Source: Wenzhouxiangella sp. (GTDB lineage Bacteria; Pseudomonadota; Gammaproteobacteria; Xanthomonadales; Wenzhouxiangellaceae). From it: a stretch of DNA of 41,851 nt. The notes under the pieces were generated by a model. The model saw only the letters and a list, made by a program, of their open reading frames with translations. It was not told the DNA's origin and searched no databases. This document shows positions 28,144 through 36,544 of the stretch, one piece after another (positions within the stretch are counted from its first letter, which is position 1; each line of letters begins with the position of its first letter). The position numbers and the translations under genes are program-made. The DNA lies in the NCBI GenBank assembly GCA_007694885.1, contig REEW01000060.1:1-41851 (forward strand), written 5' to 3'.

Positions 28144-29030
28144 ATGAAATGAAACCAGCGAGAAAGGCAGCCGGCAAACCGCTTCGGCCCGGCTCGCGCG
28201 CACGCTTCCTGTTGTGCTCGGATCTTGATCGGACTCTGATCCCGAACGGACTGCAGCCGGAATCTCCGCAGGCTCGCCCACTGTTGCGCAGACTGGTCAA
28301 GCAGGCGGCTGTTTGCCTGGTGTACGTGACCGGCCGCAACCAGGTGCTGGTCGAAGAGGCGATCGAGCAATACCAACTGCCCTGGCCCGACGCCGTGATC
28401 GGCGATGTCGGCACCCGGATCTGGTCCACCCTGGAGGGCAAATGGACCGAGTGGCACCAGTGGAACCAACTGATCACCCGACACTGGCCCGAGGATGCTC
28501 CAGCGCGCATCGCAGCCGAGGTGAACAGGATGCGCAGCATCGAGCGCCAGCCCGACGATCGCCAGACTCGCTTCAAACAAAGCTATACCTGCGGCTTGCC
28601 GGATCTGGATGAGCACTGCGCCCGGCTTCGCGGCTGCCTGCTCGATTGCGGGTTGAAGGTCAACATCATCGGCAGCATCGATGAGGTCACGGATCAGGGC
28701 CTGATCGACATTCTTCCGGCCGCAGCGACCAAGCAAAGCGCTATCGACATGGTCATGTCGGCGTGGGGATTCCATCACTGGGACACGATCTGCGCCGGCG
28801 ACAGCGGCAACGATCTGCCGTTTCTCACCTCGGCGCTGCAGGCCGTACTGGTCGCCAACGCCACCGACGAGGTGCGCCAAAGCGCCGTCGCCATGGCCGA
28901 GCAGCAGGGCCAGGGCGCCAACCTGTACCTCGCCCGCGGCGGCTTCTGGGGGATGAACGGCAACTATGCCGCCGGCGTGCTCGAAGGCATGGCCCACTAC
29001 CTGCCGCACATCAGAAACATGCTGAAATAG
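28131..29030 (+). CDS. HAD-IIB hydrolase, sucrose-phosphatase-like
   Basis: A 299-residue HAD-superfamily phosphatase. Motif I is LLCSDLDRTLIPNG (nucleophile and acid Asp), motif II lies in VCLVYVTGRN, and the late motif is ICAGDSGNDLPFL. The cap region and GTRIWSTLEGKWTEW fit the sucrose-6-phosphate phosphatase/mannosylfructose-phosphate phosphatase subgroup, so the substrate may be a disaccharide phosphate. The ATG at 28131 has AGGAG ten bases upstream; an ATG at 28140 would form an ATGA overlap with the DASS stop and is an alternative. Overlap with the transporter gene suggests a shared transcript, although a functional link is unclear. No sugar-phosphate synthase is in the window. Confidence 0.85.
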   Translation: MDEMNEMKPARKAAGKPLRPGSRARFLLCSDLDRTLIPNGLQPESPQARPLLRRLVKQAAVCLVYVTGRNQVLVEEAIEQYQLPWPDAVIGDVGTRIWSTLEGKWTEWHQWNQLITRHWPEDAPARIAAEVNRMRSIERQPDDRQTRFKQSYTCGLPDLDEHCARLRGCLLDCGLKVNIIGSIDEVTDQGLIDILPAAATKQSAIDMVMSAWGFHHWDTICAGDSGNDLPFLTSALQAVLVANATDEVRQSAVAMAEQQGQGANLYLARGGFWGMNGNYAAGVLEGMAHYLPHIRNMLK

Positions 29031-29049
29031 TCGCCAATCCACCCCGAAC

Positions 29050-29063
29050 TTGACCTGCATCAA
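29050..29063 (+). promoter_or_regulatory. FNR/ANR-type binding box
   Basis: TTGAC-CTGC-ATCAA matches the FNR/ANR consensus TTGAT-N4-ATCAA at nine of ten fixed bases. A CAAAAT at 29086-29091 sits where a -10 would lie for a class II FNR promoter (box centred near -41.5), giving a start near 29098. The site would place the thioredoxin-like gene at 29118 under oxygen- or nitric-oxide-responsive activation. The match and spacing are seen; regulation is inferred. Confidence 0.5.
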
Positions 29064-29117
29064 CAAGGCGCGAGGGCGACTGGTCCAAAATGCGGGTACA
29101 AGTAACTGACACCACCG

Positions 29118-29525
29118 ATGCCCATGTTTCTCAAAACACTTTCCGGCATGCCCGGCCGCGCACTGATTGCCTTGCTCCTCGCACTGTTTGTTTCGGCACC
29201 GGCGCTTGCCGAACAAGAGCCCATGAATGGGCTGACCATGCACGTGTTCATGAGCGAAACCTGCCCGCACTGCCGCGCGCAAAAGCCGTTTCTGGCCGCG
29301 CTCGACGCCAATCACCCGGAACTGGAAATTCGCCACCTGGAAATCATGACCACGCGCGAACACCACGATCTGCTGCGCAACATGGCCTCACTGCATGACG
29401 TGCAGCCAGGCTCGGTACCGATGATTTTCGTCGGCGGCAAGGTCTGGACCGGCGACAGCCGCCAGATTCGACGCGAGATTGCCGATCACGTAGAGGCTTG
29501 CCTGGACAATGGCTGCCCGCGGTAG
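29118..29525 (+). CDS. exported thioredoxin/glutaredoxin-fold protein (CPHC)
   Basis: A 135-residue protein with a signal peptide (ALIALLLALFVSAPALA, cleavage before EQEP) and a thioredoxin-like domain. The active site is CPHC in MSETCPHCRAQKPF, and the cis-proline loop is GSVPMIFVGGKVW. CPHC is the dithiol found in DsbA-type oxidases, but the small size fits a glutaredoxin-like periplasmic redox protein. Two more cysteines occur near the C-terminus (CLDNGC). An ATG at 29124 is an alternative start. It is preceded by an FNR-like box. The partner protein is unknown, and no dsb or cytochrome-maturation genes are nearby. Confidence 0.85.
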   Translation: MPMFLKTLSGMPGRALIALLLALFVSAPALAEQEPMNGLTMHVFMSETCPHCRAQKPFLAALDANHPELEIRHLEIMTTREHHDLLRNMASLHDVQPGSVPMIFVGGKVWTGDSRQIRREIADHVEACLDNGCPR

Positions 29526-29545
29526 CGGCCAAAACGGCGAATCTT

Positions 29546-30925
29546 TCAGTACAACAGCACGCTGACCGCGATTGCGGCCACGGTCGCCGCGATCGGAATC
29601 AGGACCGTGACCACGAAGATATCGCGGTAGGCTTCGGCGTGCTTCAGACCCATGATCGTGAGCATGGCGATCACGGCACCGCTGTGCGGCAAGGAATCCA
29701 GCCCTCCAGACGCGACCGCCGCCACCCGGTGCAATACCGCCGGGTCCACGCCCATGGCCAGGTAGTTCTCGGCGAAGGTCTGCAGGAAGATCTGGAGCCC
29801 CCCGGAGGCCGAGCCGACGATCCCGGATACCACGCTGACCGAGACCGCGGCCGACACCAGCGGCGGCAGATCCAGGGCCATCACGGCCTGGGCGAACACG
29901 GCGAAGCCGCCGGTCTGGGTCACCACCCCTCCGAAACCGATCACCGCGGCCGTGTTGAGCAGCGGCATGATGCTGTCGTTGGCCCCGGCGCCCAGTGCCT
30001 CCAGGGCCCGTCTGCGCAGGTCGGCAAACAACACGACACAGACCGCTGAGCCCATCAGCAAGGCAAAGCTGGGCCAGATCACCGGCTGGGTGTTGGCAAA
30101 AGAGACCAGGCCGCCGATCAGCGGGGTCTGGCCATCGACCCAGCCAACAGCGGTCAGCACACGCGGCACGATGATGCTGCCGAGCACCGTCAGCAGGGGG
30201 ACAATCGCCAGCCTCCAGTCGGGCGCATGACGGACTTCCGGACCCATCTTTTCCATCGCCGCGTCCTGGGGATTGGCTGCATAGCCCTCCCCACGCGCTC
30301 TCGCCCGCCGCCACTGATCCTCCAGGTAGGCCCAGCCGCCAAGCGCCATGACCAGCGCGGCGGTCAGACCGGGAACAATGCCGGCAAACAGGTCCGTGCC
30401 CAGCGCAGACGCGGCGATGACGTTTTGTATCGAAGGCGTGCCGGGCAGCGCGGTCATGGTGAACGTGCCGGCTCCCAGGGCAGCGGCTCCGCAGAACAGA
30501 CGCTTGGGCAGATCGGACTGGCGCATCAAGGCGATGCCCAGCGGGTACATGGTGAAAATGACCACGAAGACGACCACGCCGCCGTAGGTCAAGGCGGCGC
30601 AGACCAGCACCGTGACCAGCAGCGTCCGGCGCGCGCCCAGGCGGGCGATCACGGCCTGGGCAATGGCCGTGGTCGCACCGCTGGCGGCCATCATCTTGCC
30701 GAAAATCGCCCCGGTCAGGAACAGGACAAAAAACTGGCCGGCAAAGCTGAACGCGCCGAGCGGTCCGAAGGCGAAGTGTTCGAGAAGGATTCCGTCGATC
30801 GCCAGGCCGTTGCTCAAGCCGACGACCAGGCTGGCCAGCAGCGCGGCGACCAGGATATTGACCCCGCGCAGGGCCATCAGGATCAGCGCTGCCAGTCCCA
30901 GCAGCAATCCGATGTTTCCGATCAT
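29546..30925 (-). CDS. GntP-family permease
   Basis: A 459-residue inner-membrane transporter with about twelve hydrophobic segments. The gluconate-permease family pattern is seen in FFVLFLTGAIFGKMMAASGA, LTYGGVVVFVVIFTMYPLG, TALPGTPSIQNVIAA and the late SASGGLQIFLQTFAE and VASGGLDSLPHSGAVI. GntP members take up gluconate and related sugar or organic acids by proton symport, and the substrate here is not evident. It converges on the thioredoxin gene with a 20-base gap and is divergent from the desuccinylase-like gene. Confidence 0.9.
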   Translation of the reverse strand: MIGNIGLLLGLAALILMALRGVNILVAALLASLVVGLSNGLAIDGILLEHFAFGPLGAFSFAGQFFVLFLTGAIFGKMMAASGATTAIAQAVIARLGARRTLLVTVLVCAALTYGGVVVFVVIFTMYPLGIALMRQSDLPKRLFCGAAALGAGTFTMTALPGTPSIQNVIAASALGTDLFAGIVPGLTAALVMALGGWAYLEDQWRRARARGEGYAANPQDAAMEKMGPEVRHAPDWRLAIVPLLTVLGSIIVPRVLTAVGWVDGQTPLIGGLVSFANTQPVIWPSFALLMGSAVCVVLFADLRRRALEALGAGANDSIMPLLNTAAVIGFGGVVTQTGGFAVFAQAVMALDLPPLVSAAVSVSVVSGIVGSASGGLQIFLQTFAENYLAMGVDPAVLHRVAAVASGGLDSLPHSGAVIAMLTIMGLKHAEAYRDIFVVTVLIPIAATVAAIAVSVLLY

Positions 30926-31011
30926 GTCTTGTCTACCCCGACGAACCCGGCTTTGCGCGGGCTGATTCGCTCATGACCGTCGGACTGTGCCGGCCGGTCG
31001 GCGCATGGGCC

Positions 31012-31017
31012 TACAAT
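31012..31017 (+). promoter_or_regulatory. putative -10 of the desuccinylase-like gene
   Basis: TACAAT, five of six matches to TATAAT, lies 31 bases before the GTG start at 31049 in the 123-bp divergent region. No good -35 was found at the right spacing, so an activator may be needed or the call may be wrong. Confidence 0.35.
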
Positions 31018-31048
31018 AGCACCCCATTCGGCGACAGAGTCCTCCAGC

Positions 31049-32116
31049 GTGGCGACTTCGAACATCCAGCGCAATCAATCCATCACCATCGGCGACATCG
31101 AAATCCGTCCCGGTGAGCGGCGTCAGCTTGAGCTGGAAGTCGGGCGTTTTTACACCTATACACCGACCACCATGCCGGTGCAGGTGATTTGCGGCCAGAA
31201 GGCCGGGCCGGTGATGTTCGTCAGCGCCGCCATTCACGGCGATGAACTCAATGGCGTGGAGATCATCCGCAGGCTGCTTCGGGTGCCGGAGCTGGACCGT
31301 CTCCGCGGGACGCTGATCGCGGTGCCAATCGTCAATCTCTACGGCTTCATCAACACCAGTCGCTACCTGCCCGACCGACGCGACTTGAACCGCAGTTTCC
31401 CCGGCTCCGAGACCGGCTCCATGGCCGCCCGCATCGCCAATCTGTTCATGCGCGAGATCGTCCAGCGCTGCAGCCACGGCATCGACCTGCACACCGGCGC
31501 CATCCACCGCAGCAACCTGCCCCAGATCCGGGCCAATCTCGATGACGCCCAGACCCTGGACCTGGCCCGGGCCTTCGGCACGCCGGTGATTCTCAACAGC
31601 GCCATCCGCGATGGCTCGCTCAGGGCTTCGGCGGCCGAGCTCGACGTACCGATTCTGCTCTACGAGGCCGGGGAAGCGCTGCGCCTGGACGAATTCTGCA
31701 TCCGCGGCGGGGTTGAAGGGATCCTGCGCGTGATGCGGATGCTGGGCATGCTCCGCAAGAGCCGGCGCAAACCGCCACCCGAGCCTATCGTGGCGCGCTC
31801 CAGCGCCTGGGTGCGGGCGCCCCAGAGCGGTGTGTTTCGGGTATTCACGGGCCTGGGCGAGCGCGTCGCCCGGGATCAGACCGTGCTCGGTGCCGTGTCC
31901 GACCCGTTCGGCAAGCGCGAAGTGGAAATCCGGGCACCGTTCAGCGGCATCGTGATCGGCCGACTCAACCTGCCGCTGGTCAACGAGGGCGACGCGATTT
32001 TTCACATTGCCCGGTTCCATCGAACCGATGTGGCGGTCGAGCGAATCGAGGACTACCAGGAAAGCATGGAGGCCGATGACTTTCCCTGGACGGACGGTCC
32101 GAACGGGGTCGCCTGA
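31049..32116 (+). CDS. succinylglutamate desuccinylase/aspartoacylase-family protein
   Basis: A 355-residue zinc hydrolase of the AstE/AspA (M14-like) family. Zinc ligands are in AAIHGDELNGVEII (His and Glu) and in GIDLHTGAIHRSN (His), and the arginine-rich segment LPDRRDLNRSFPG binds the substrate carboxylate. A C-terminal beta domain (WVRAPQSGVFRVF, FSGIVIGRLNLPLVNEGD) resembles a lipoyl-like barrel often seen in this family. It would cleave an N-acyl amino acid amide bond in the cytoplasm. The start is GTG with no clear ribosome site. There are no arginine-catabolism ast genes nearby, so AstE itself is unlikely. The substrate is unknown. Confidence 0.88.
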   Translation: MATSNIQRNQSITIGDIEIRPGERRQLELEVGRFYTYTPTTMPVQVICGQKAGPVMFVSAAIHGDELNGVEIIRRLLRVPELDRLRGTLIAVPIVNLYGFINTSRYLPDRRDLNRSFPGSETGSMAARIANLFMREIVQRCSHGIDLHTGAIHRSNLPQIRANLDDAQTLDLARAFGTPVILNSAIRDGSLRASAAELDVPILLYEAGEALRLDEFCIRGGVEGILRVMRMLGMLRKSRRKPPPEPIVARSSAWVRAPQSGVFRVFTGLGERVARDQTVLGAVSDPFGKREVEIRAPFSGIVIGRLNLPLVNEGDAIFHIARFHRTDVAVERIEDYQESMEADDFPWTDGPNGVA

Positions 32117-32133
32117 GGCCGGGCAGCGTCCTG

Positions 32134-32148
32134 GACGGCAGCGCCGTC
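32134..32148. terminator. hairpin between convergent genes
   Basis: GACGGC-AGC-GCCGTC forms a 6-bp stem with a 3-base loop just after the desuccinylase-like gene. A TTTTT tract occurs at 32171-32175, too far for a classical terminator. Termination is possible but weakly supported. Confidence 0.3.
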
Positions 32149-32185
32149 AGCCGCCGCCCGCGGACTCCGGTTTTTCACCCGCGGC

Positions 32186-32698
32186 TCAGTGCTCGTAGCC
32201 CTCGGTATCTTCGTAGCGCTGATGCACGGTATCGGCCGGATGCTCGGGTGGCGCGTAGAAGGTGTAGAGCTTGAGCGCGTCGTCTCCGGCATTTTCCACC
32301 TTGTGCCAGTAGCCGGCGGGAATCATGATTCCGTAGCCCGAGGTCGCCGTGGCTTCGAAATCGAGATTGTCCTCGGTTTCGCCCATCAGGATCCGGGCCG
32401 TACCCGCCTCGACACGAAAGAACTGGTCGTGGTTGTTGTGGACTTCCAGGTCAATGACTTCACCCGGCTCCAGCGACATCAGCACCATCTGAAAAAATTC
32501 GCCGGTCCAGCGCGTGTCGCGATAGTTCTCGTTTTCCTTAGTCAGGGTGCGGATGTCGAACACCCACGGCTGCTTGCCCTGGTCTCCATGATCTCCGTAC
32601 ATCTGGGTCGACGGTTCGTACGCAGCCGCTGTCCATGGCAGCGCAATCAGAAGTACTGCGGCCGGAAGGGTTTTGAGCATTGTTTTGGCGCTTGACAC
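32186..32698 (-). CDS. exported cupin-domain protein
   Basis: A 170-residue protein with a signal peptide (LPAAVLLIALPWTAAA) and one cupin domain. Cupin motif 1 is HNNHDQFFRVEAGTARI (metal ligands His, His and Glu), and motif 2 is GIMIPAGYWHKVEN. The protein would bind a divalent metal in the periplasm; whether it is an enzyme or a binding protein is unknown. The GTG at 32698 is preferred because AGGAG lies six bases upstream. An ATG at 32680 is an alternative. It is divergent from the sirtuin gene, with 108 bases between starts. Confidence 0.87.
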   Translation of the reverse strand: MSSAKTMLKTLPAAVLLIALPWTAAAYEPSTQMYGDHGDQGKQPWVFDIRTLTKENENYRDTRWTGEFFQMVLMSLEPGEVIDLEVHNNHDQFFRVEAGTARILMGETEDNLDFEATATSGYGIMIPAGYWHKVENAGDDALKLYTFYAPPEHPADTVHQRYEDTEGYEH

Positions 32699-32806
32699 GG
32701 CAAACTCCTGGTGTGAAACAGTGAACCTTTACGCTAGCATGAACCTGTGGATTTCGCCCACATCTTCCGAAAATCGCCCCTCCCACGCAAACCCGAGGAT
32801 GCCGGC

Positions 32807-33577
32807 ATGACCCTTTCCATCAGCGTAGACGAAGCGCTGGACCCGGGCCTGACAAGCTTTCTGAAAACCGCCCGATCCGTCGTTGTGCTGACCGGCGCCG
32901 GCGTTTCTGCAGAGTCCGGCGTGCCCACGTTTCGCGATGCTCAGCAGGGCTTTTGGGCCCGTCATGATCCCATGCAGCTGGCCACGCCGGACGGGTTTGC
33001 GCGCGACCCCGGGCTGGTCTGGGACTGGTATCAGTGGCGCAGAAAGCTGATTGCCGAGACCTCGCCCAACGCCGGCCATCGGGCAATCGCCGAGCTGGCC
33101 GGGCAGCTTCCCGGCCTGGTTGTGATCACCCAGAACGTGGACGGTTTTCATCAGCTCGCCGGCTCGCGGCATGTCCTGGAACTGCACGGCAACATCCAGC
33201 GCAGCATCTGTTCGCGCACCCGCCGTGACATCCCGGCAAGCTGGCTTGACGCACATCCCGACCGCTCACCCGTTCCTTCGCCGCACCACCCGCAGGGCCT
33301 GGCCCGGCCGGACGTGGTCTGGTTCGGCGAATCGCTGGACGAAAAGCTGTTGGGCGCAGCCTTTGCCGCCGCCCAGGCGTGCGATCTGGTGATCGTGGCC
33401 GGCACCTCCGGCGTTGTCCATCCGGCCGCCTCGATCCCGGCCGTGGCCGTCGAACACGGTGCCCGGATGATCGAGGTCAATCCGGTTCAGACCGAGCTCA
33501 GCCGACTGGCCGACTGGCGTCTTGTCGGTCCCTCGGCCACCTGGTTGCCGCGACTGGTCGAATCGCTCTCGAAATGA
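32807..33577 (+). CDS. Sir2-family NAD-dependent deacylase with degenerate zinc site
   Basis: A 256-residue sirtuin. The NAD-binding motif is VVLTGAGVSAESGVPTFRD, the catalytic histidine lies in LELHGNI after VITQNVDGFHQ, and the C-terminal NAD loop is IVAGTSGVVHPAA. The Tyr-x-x-Arg in WYQWRRK corresponds to the pair that selects succinyl or malonyl lysine in SIRT5/CobB-type enzymes. Only one of four zinc cysteines remains (SICSRTRR); the second pair reads SPHH. The ATG at 32807 has GAGGA eight bases upstream; a GTG at 32747 is less likely. tdh starts 42 bases later on the same strand, so they may be co-transcribed. Confidence 0.87.
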   Translation: MTLSISVDEALDPGLTSFLKTARSVVVLTGAGVSAESGVPTFRDAQQGFWARHDPMQLATPDGFARDPGLVWDWYQWRRKLIAETSPNAGHRAIAELAGQLPGLVVITQNVDGFHQLAGSRHVLELHGNIQRSICSRTRRDIPASWLDAHPDRSPVPSPHHPQGLARPDVVWFGESLDEKLLGAAFAAAQACDLVIVAGTSGVVHPAASIPAVAVEHGARMIEVNPVQTELSRLADWRLVGPSATWLPRLVESLSK

Positions 33578-33619
33578 GCATCCCTTATACTTCGTCGATT
33601 GACTCGCCGGAGAAAGCTT

Positions 33620-34672
33620 ATGACCGCCACCATGCGTGCTCTCGTCAAGGCCAAGGCAGCGCCGGGGCTGGAGATGCAGGAAGTGCCCAAACCCGTTGCC
33701 GGGGCCAACGAGGTCCTGCTGAAACTGGAAAAGACGGCCATTTGCGGCACCGACCTGCACATCTACCAGTGGGACGACTGGGCCCGGCGCACGATCAAGC
33801 CGCCGCTGATCATCGGCCATGAGTTCGTCGGTCACATCGTCGACATCGGCGAGGGCGTACGCGGCTACTCGCAAGGCCAGCGGGTTTCGGCCGAAGGCCA
33901 CGTGGTCTGCGGTGTTTGCCGCAACTGCCGGGCCGGCAAGCAGCACCTGTGTCCGCATACAGAGGGCATCGGCGTGAATCGTGACGGCGGGTTCGCCGAA
34001 TACGTGGTCGTTCCGGCAACCAACCTGTGGCCGATCCCCGACGAGATTCCATCCGAGCTGGCGGCGTTCTTCGATCCTTTCGGCAACGCCGCTCACTGCG
34101 CGCTGCAGTTCGACCTGGTCGGGGAAGACGTGCTGATCACCGGCGCCGGACCGATCGGCATCATCGCCGCGGGCATCGCCAAGCACGTCGGCGCCCGCCA
34201 CATCGTCGTCAGCGACGTCAACGACTATCGCCTGAAGCTGGCCGCCGACATGGGCGCGACCCGGACGATCAACGTGACACGCGAGAATCTGCGCGACATT
34301 CTCGGCGAGTTGAACATCGACGGCTTCGATGTCGCCATGGAAATGTCCGGCCATCCGCAGGCCTTCGATGATCTGTTGCACTGCATGTACCACGGCGGGC
34401 GGGTCGCCCTGCTCGGCATTCTGCCCAAGGGCGCGGGCGTGGACTGGGACCAGGTCATCTTCAAGGGCCTGCAGGTGCACGGCATCTATGGCCGGCGCAT
34501 GTACGAGACCTGGTACAAGATGACCCAGATGCTGCTGACCGGCTTTCCGCTGCACAAGGCCCTGACGCACCAGATCCCGATCGACGACTTCGAGACCGGC
34601 TTTGAGCTCATGGCCGCCGGAGAATGCGGCAAGGTGGTGTGCGACTGGGGCGTGCAATCGGACGCCGCCTGA
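33620..34672 (+). CDS. tdh: L-threonine 3-dehydrogenase
   Basis: A 350-residue zinc-dependent medium-chain dehydrogenase that oxidises L-threonine to 2-amino-3-ketobutyrate with NAD+. Catalytic zinc ligands are in KTAICGTDLHIYQWDDW and IIGHEFVGH. Structural zinc cysteines are in GHVVCGVCRNCRAGKQHLC. The NAD-binding loop is VLITGAGPIGIIAAGIA. The ATG at 33620 has GGAG seven bases upstream. The length is close to E. coli Tdh (341). Its pathway partner kbl lies 1.9 kb downstream on the same strand rather than adjacent, with two opposite-strand genes between. Confidence 0.95.
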   Translation: MTATMRALVKAKAAPGLEMQEVPKPVAGANEVLLKLEKTAICGTDLHIYQWDDWARRTIKPPLIIGHEFVGHIVDIGEGVRGYSQGQRVSAEGHVVCGVCRNCRAGKQHLCPHTEGIGVNRDGGFAEYVVVPATNLWPIPDEIPSELAAFFDPFGNAAHCALQFDLVGEDVLITGAGPIGIIAAGIAKHVGARHIVVSDVNDYRLKLAADMGATRTINVTRENLRDILGELNIDGFDVAMEMSGHPQAFDDLLHCMYHGGRVALLGILPKGAGVDWDQVIFKGLQVHGIYGRRMYETWYKMTQMLLTGFPLHKALTHQIPIDDFETGFELMAAGECGKVVCDWGVQSDAA

Positions 34673-34677
34673 GGCGA

Positions 34678-34696
34678 CTACGGCTTTTGGCTGTAG
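34678..34696. terminator. hairpin between tdh and the rhodanese gene
   Basis: CTACGGC and GCTGTAG pair (with one G-U) around a TTTTG loop in the 66-bp convergent gap. There is no T-run next to it on either strand. It may be a weak bidirectional terminator. Confidence 0.35.
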
Positions 34697-34738
34697 AGGG
34701 GTTCGAGCATCGGGGGGTGCCGGGTGCCTCCCAAAAAA

Positions 34739-35287
34739 TCAGCGTCCCGGACGATAGACCTTGTCGCCGTCCATCCGCGGCGACCACGGCAGGCCCTCGT
34801 TCTGCCAACCGTTTTTCAGGCGCATTCCGGCGTGTTCGCCTTCGGCGATGCGGTCGCCCTGGAAACCGTGACGCACGTACAGCACCTGTGGAAATCCGGC
34901 TTGGCGAAGATAGCTCGCACTCGGCTCACCGCGTGCACTGCCGGACCGGCACATGGTGATGATGGTGGTCTCGCGGTCCAGACCGCGCTCAATCAGGGCC
35001 GCCTCGACTTCGGCGGCGAAATCGGGGTTGCGCGGCAGCGGAAAACTGCCGCTGTCTTCGTTCCAGCCGTAGCGGTCGACCAGCAGAAACGGGATGTTGG
35101 CATGCACACCCTCGGCCCAGCCGATGAACATGATCTCGACCGGGTCGCGAACGTCGATGAAAAACACTTCCTTGTCGGGATCCATCACCATCGCATGGGC
35201 TTGGCCGGCCGAGATTCCGTAGTCGTTACCGGCCGCGGCCTGAAAGGCCACAAGAGCCAACAGTAGCGGTGCAAACAATCGAATCAC
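34739..35287 (-). CDS. exported rhodanese-like protein
   Basis: A 182-residue protein with a signal peptide (LFAPLLLALVAFQAAAG) and a single rhodanese domain. The active-site loop is CRSGSARGEPSA (Cys nucleophile in the CxxGxxR pattern), preceded by EVFFIDVRDPVEIMFIG. It would transfer sulfane sulfur or act as a sulfur carrier in the periplasm. The GTG at 35287 has CAGGAG six bases upstream, so it is preferred over an upstream start at 35335. It follows pldA on the same strand, with 86 bases between. Its role is not clear from the neighbours. Confidence 0.86.
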   Translation of the reverse strand: MIRLFAPLLLALVAFQAAAGNDYGISAGQAHAMVMDPDKEVFFIDVRDPVEIMFIGWAEGVHANIPFLLVDRYGWNEDSGSFPLPRNPDFAAEVEAALIERGLDRETTIITMCRSGSARGEPSASYLRQAGFPQVLYVRHGFQGDRIAEGEHAGMRLKNGWQNEGLPWSPRMDGDKVYRPGR

Positions 35288-35373
35288 GGGCAACTCCTGA
35301 ATGTAAGTTGTCTTTATGGTAACAAGGCGCTGCAAACGCGACCAACTCCCCGACAGAATGAGTTGCTGCCTGT

Positions 35374-36423
35374 TCAGAACTGAAACATCGATACGCCGGC
35401 GCTGACCGTCGTCTGGCGGTGGTTGTAGTCCAGCAGACTCTCGCCATAACCGCTGAATGCGGAAAGATAGCCGTGCAGGTCGCCGACCAGGGGGAAGTGA
35501 TAGCCCAGTCGAACCATACCCTTGCCGGTTGACGGATTCAGGCGGGCATCGAACTCGATCCGGCGCTGGTTGATGTGATGAATGACGCGCAGGTCGCCAT
35601 AACCGAGAAAATCCTCGATGTCCGGATTATCGTCGGGATCTTCGGTCAGCACACGGATCCAGGGCCGAACATAGACCTCGGTATCCGGTCCTTCGAAACC
35701 GAAATTTGCATACAGACGGTTCCAGCTGCGCGAGATTCCCAGGACCGAGCCGCGCCCATTGGACTGATGCTTGAGCCCCACAGAGACCTTCCGCCATTGC
35801 CAGCCTCGACCCAGGCTGACGTCGGTCCGCCAGACCGAAAACAGCTCGGGCATGTAGTTGGTTTCCCTGAACGGCGACGACTCGGCGCTGTTGTAGGCTT
35901 GCCAGTAGGAGTTCTGGGTATAGGCAAACCAGACATCGCCGTTATCGCCCACGGGGTTGTCCCAGAGCTTGGTTCGCAGGCTCAGGCGGAAATGGGCTTC
36001 GACCGAATCCAGCGGAAACGCCTCGGCCGCCTCGCCGGCCGGGGAAACCGGCCGCTCGTTCGGCGCCGACGAAAAGCGCGCGGGCACGGCCAGCAGTGGG
36101 CGATAGGTCCGGATTCGACCGCGACCGCCGTGGGTGTCGTCGTCCAGCTCCCAGAACAGGTTCATGCGCGAGAACTCGCGGACCCGTTCGGCCGGCCCCG
36201 GATCACCATCGGCGGGATCGGCAGCGGCCGTGCCGGTCGCCGCGTCCTCAAGGCCGGCCAGGCGGTCAAAACAGGCCAGACGGGGCCCGGGGTCTCGGAT
36301 CTGGGCGCAGCGCTGGAAGCTTTTCCGGACCTCATCGCCCTCTTCGGCTAGGACCGGAGTCCAGAATGTGGAGCACCACACCAGGGGCAAGCAAGCAAGC
36401 CCCGAAAAAAACCGTTTCAGCAT
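35374..36423 (-). CDS. pldA: outer membrane phospholipase A
   Basis: A 349-residue outer-membrane beta-barrel phospholipase A1. The catalytic His and Ser are in GLKHQSNGRG and the Asn is in SRSWNRLY, matching OMPLA (H142, S144, N156 in E. coli). A signal peptide is followed by a Cys-containing region (QRCAQIRDPGPRLACFDRL) and a linker before the barrel. The protein ends in Phe (SMFQF), as outer-membrane barrels do. The N-terminal part is longer than in E. coli. The ATG at 36423 is chosen over a TTG at 36456. It is divergent from kbl and upstream of the rhodanese gene. Confidence 0.92.
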   Translation of the reverse strand: MLKRFFSGLACLPLVWCSTFWTPVLAEEGDEVRKSFQRCAQIRDPGPRLACFDRLAGLEDAATGTAAADPADGDPGPAERVREFSRMNLFWELDDDTHGGRGRIRTYRPLLAVPARFSSAPNERPVSPAGEAAEAFPLDSVEAHFRLSLRTKLWDNPVGDNGDVWFAYTQNSYWQAYNSAESSPFRETNYMPELFSVWRTDVSLGRGWQWRKVSVGLKHQSNGRGSVLGISRSWNRLYANFGFEGPDTEVYVRPWIRVLTEDPDDNPDIEDFLGYGDLRVIHHINQRRIEFDARLNPSTGKGMVRLGYHFPLVGDLHGYLSAFSGYGESLLDYNHRQTTVSAGVSMFQF

Positions 36424-36455
36424 CAGGGAGCCACCCGTAATCCAAACCTTTGCCA

Positions 36456-36461
36456 ATTATA
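36456..36461 (-). promoter_or_regulatory. -10 of pldA
   Basis: A perfect TATAAT on the minus strand, about 33 bases before the pldA ATG. No convincing -35 lies 16-18 bases upstream. Confidence 0.45.
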
Positions 36462-36483
36462 CGTTGCCCACTCGGTAGAGCCG

Positions 36484-36514
36484 TTGGCACGCCCGGCCCG
36501 TCATGTCCTACAAT
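36484..36514 (+). promoter_or_regulatory. putative promoter of kbl
   Basis: TTGGCA (36484-36489) and TACAAT (36509-36514) are each five of six matches to sigma-70 elements, 19 bases apart, which is slightly long. The predicted start is about 24 bases before the kbl ATG. It indicates that kbl has its own promoter, separate from tdh. Confidence 0.5.
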
Positions 36515-36544
36515 GCCGGTCGATCCCTTGCAAGCCGACCGCAC

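Noticed and set aside
26266-28281. A 671-codon minus-strand frame across the SHOCT lipoprotein and DASS transporter
   Set aside because: Low-complexity, Gln/His/Gly-rich translation typical of a shadow of membrane-protein codons.
32692-32697. TTGACA as a -35 for the sirtuin gene
   Set aside because: No -10-like hexamer 15-19 bases downstream, and it lies inside the start of the cupin gene.
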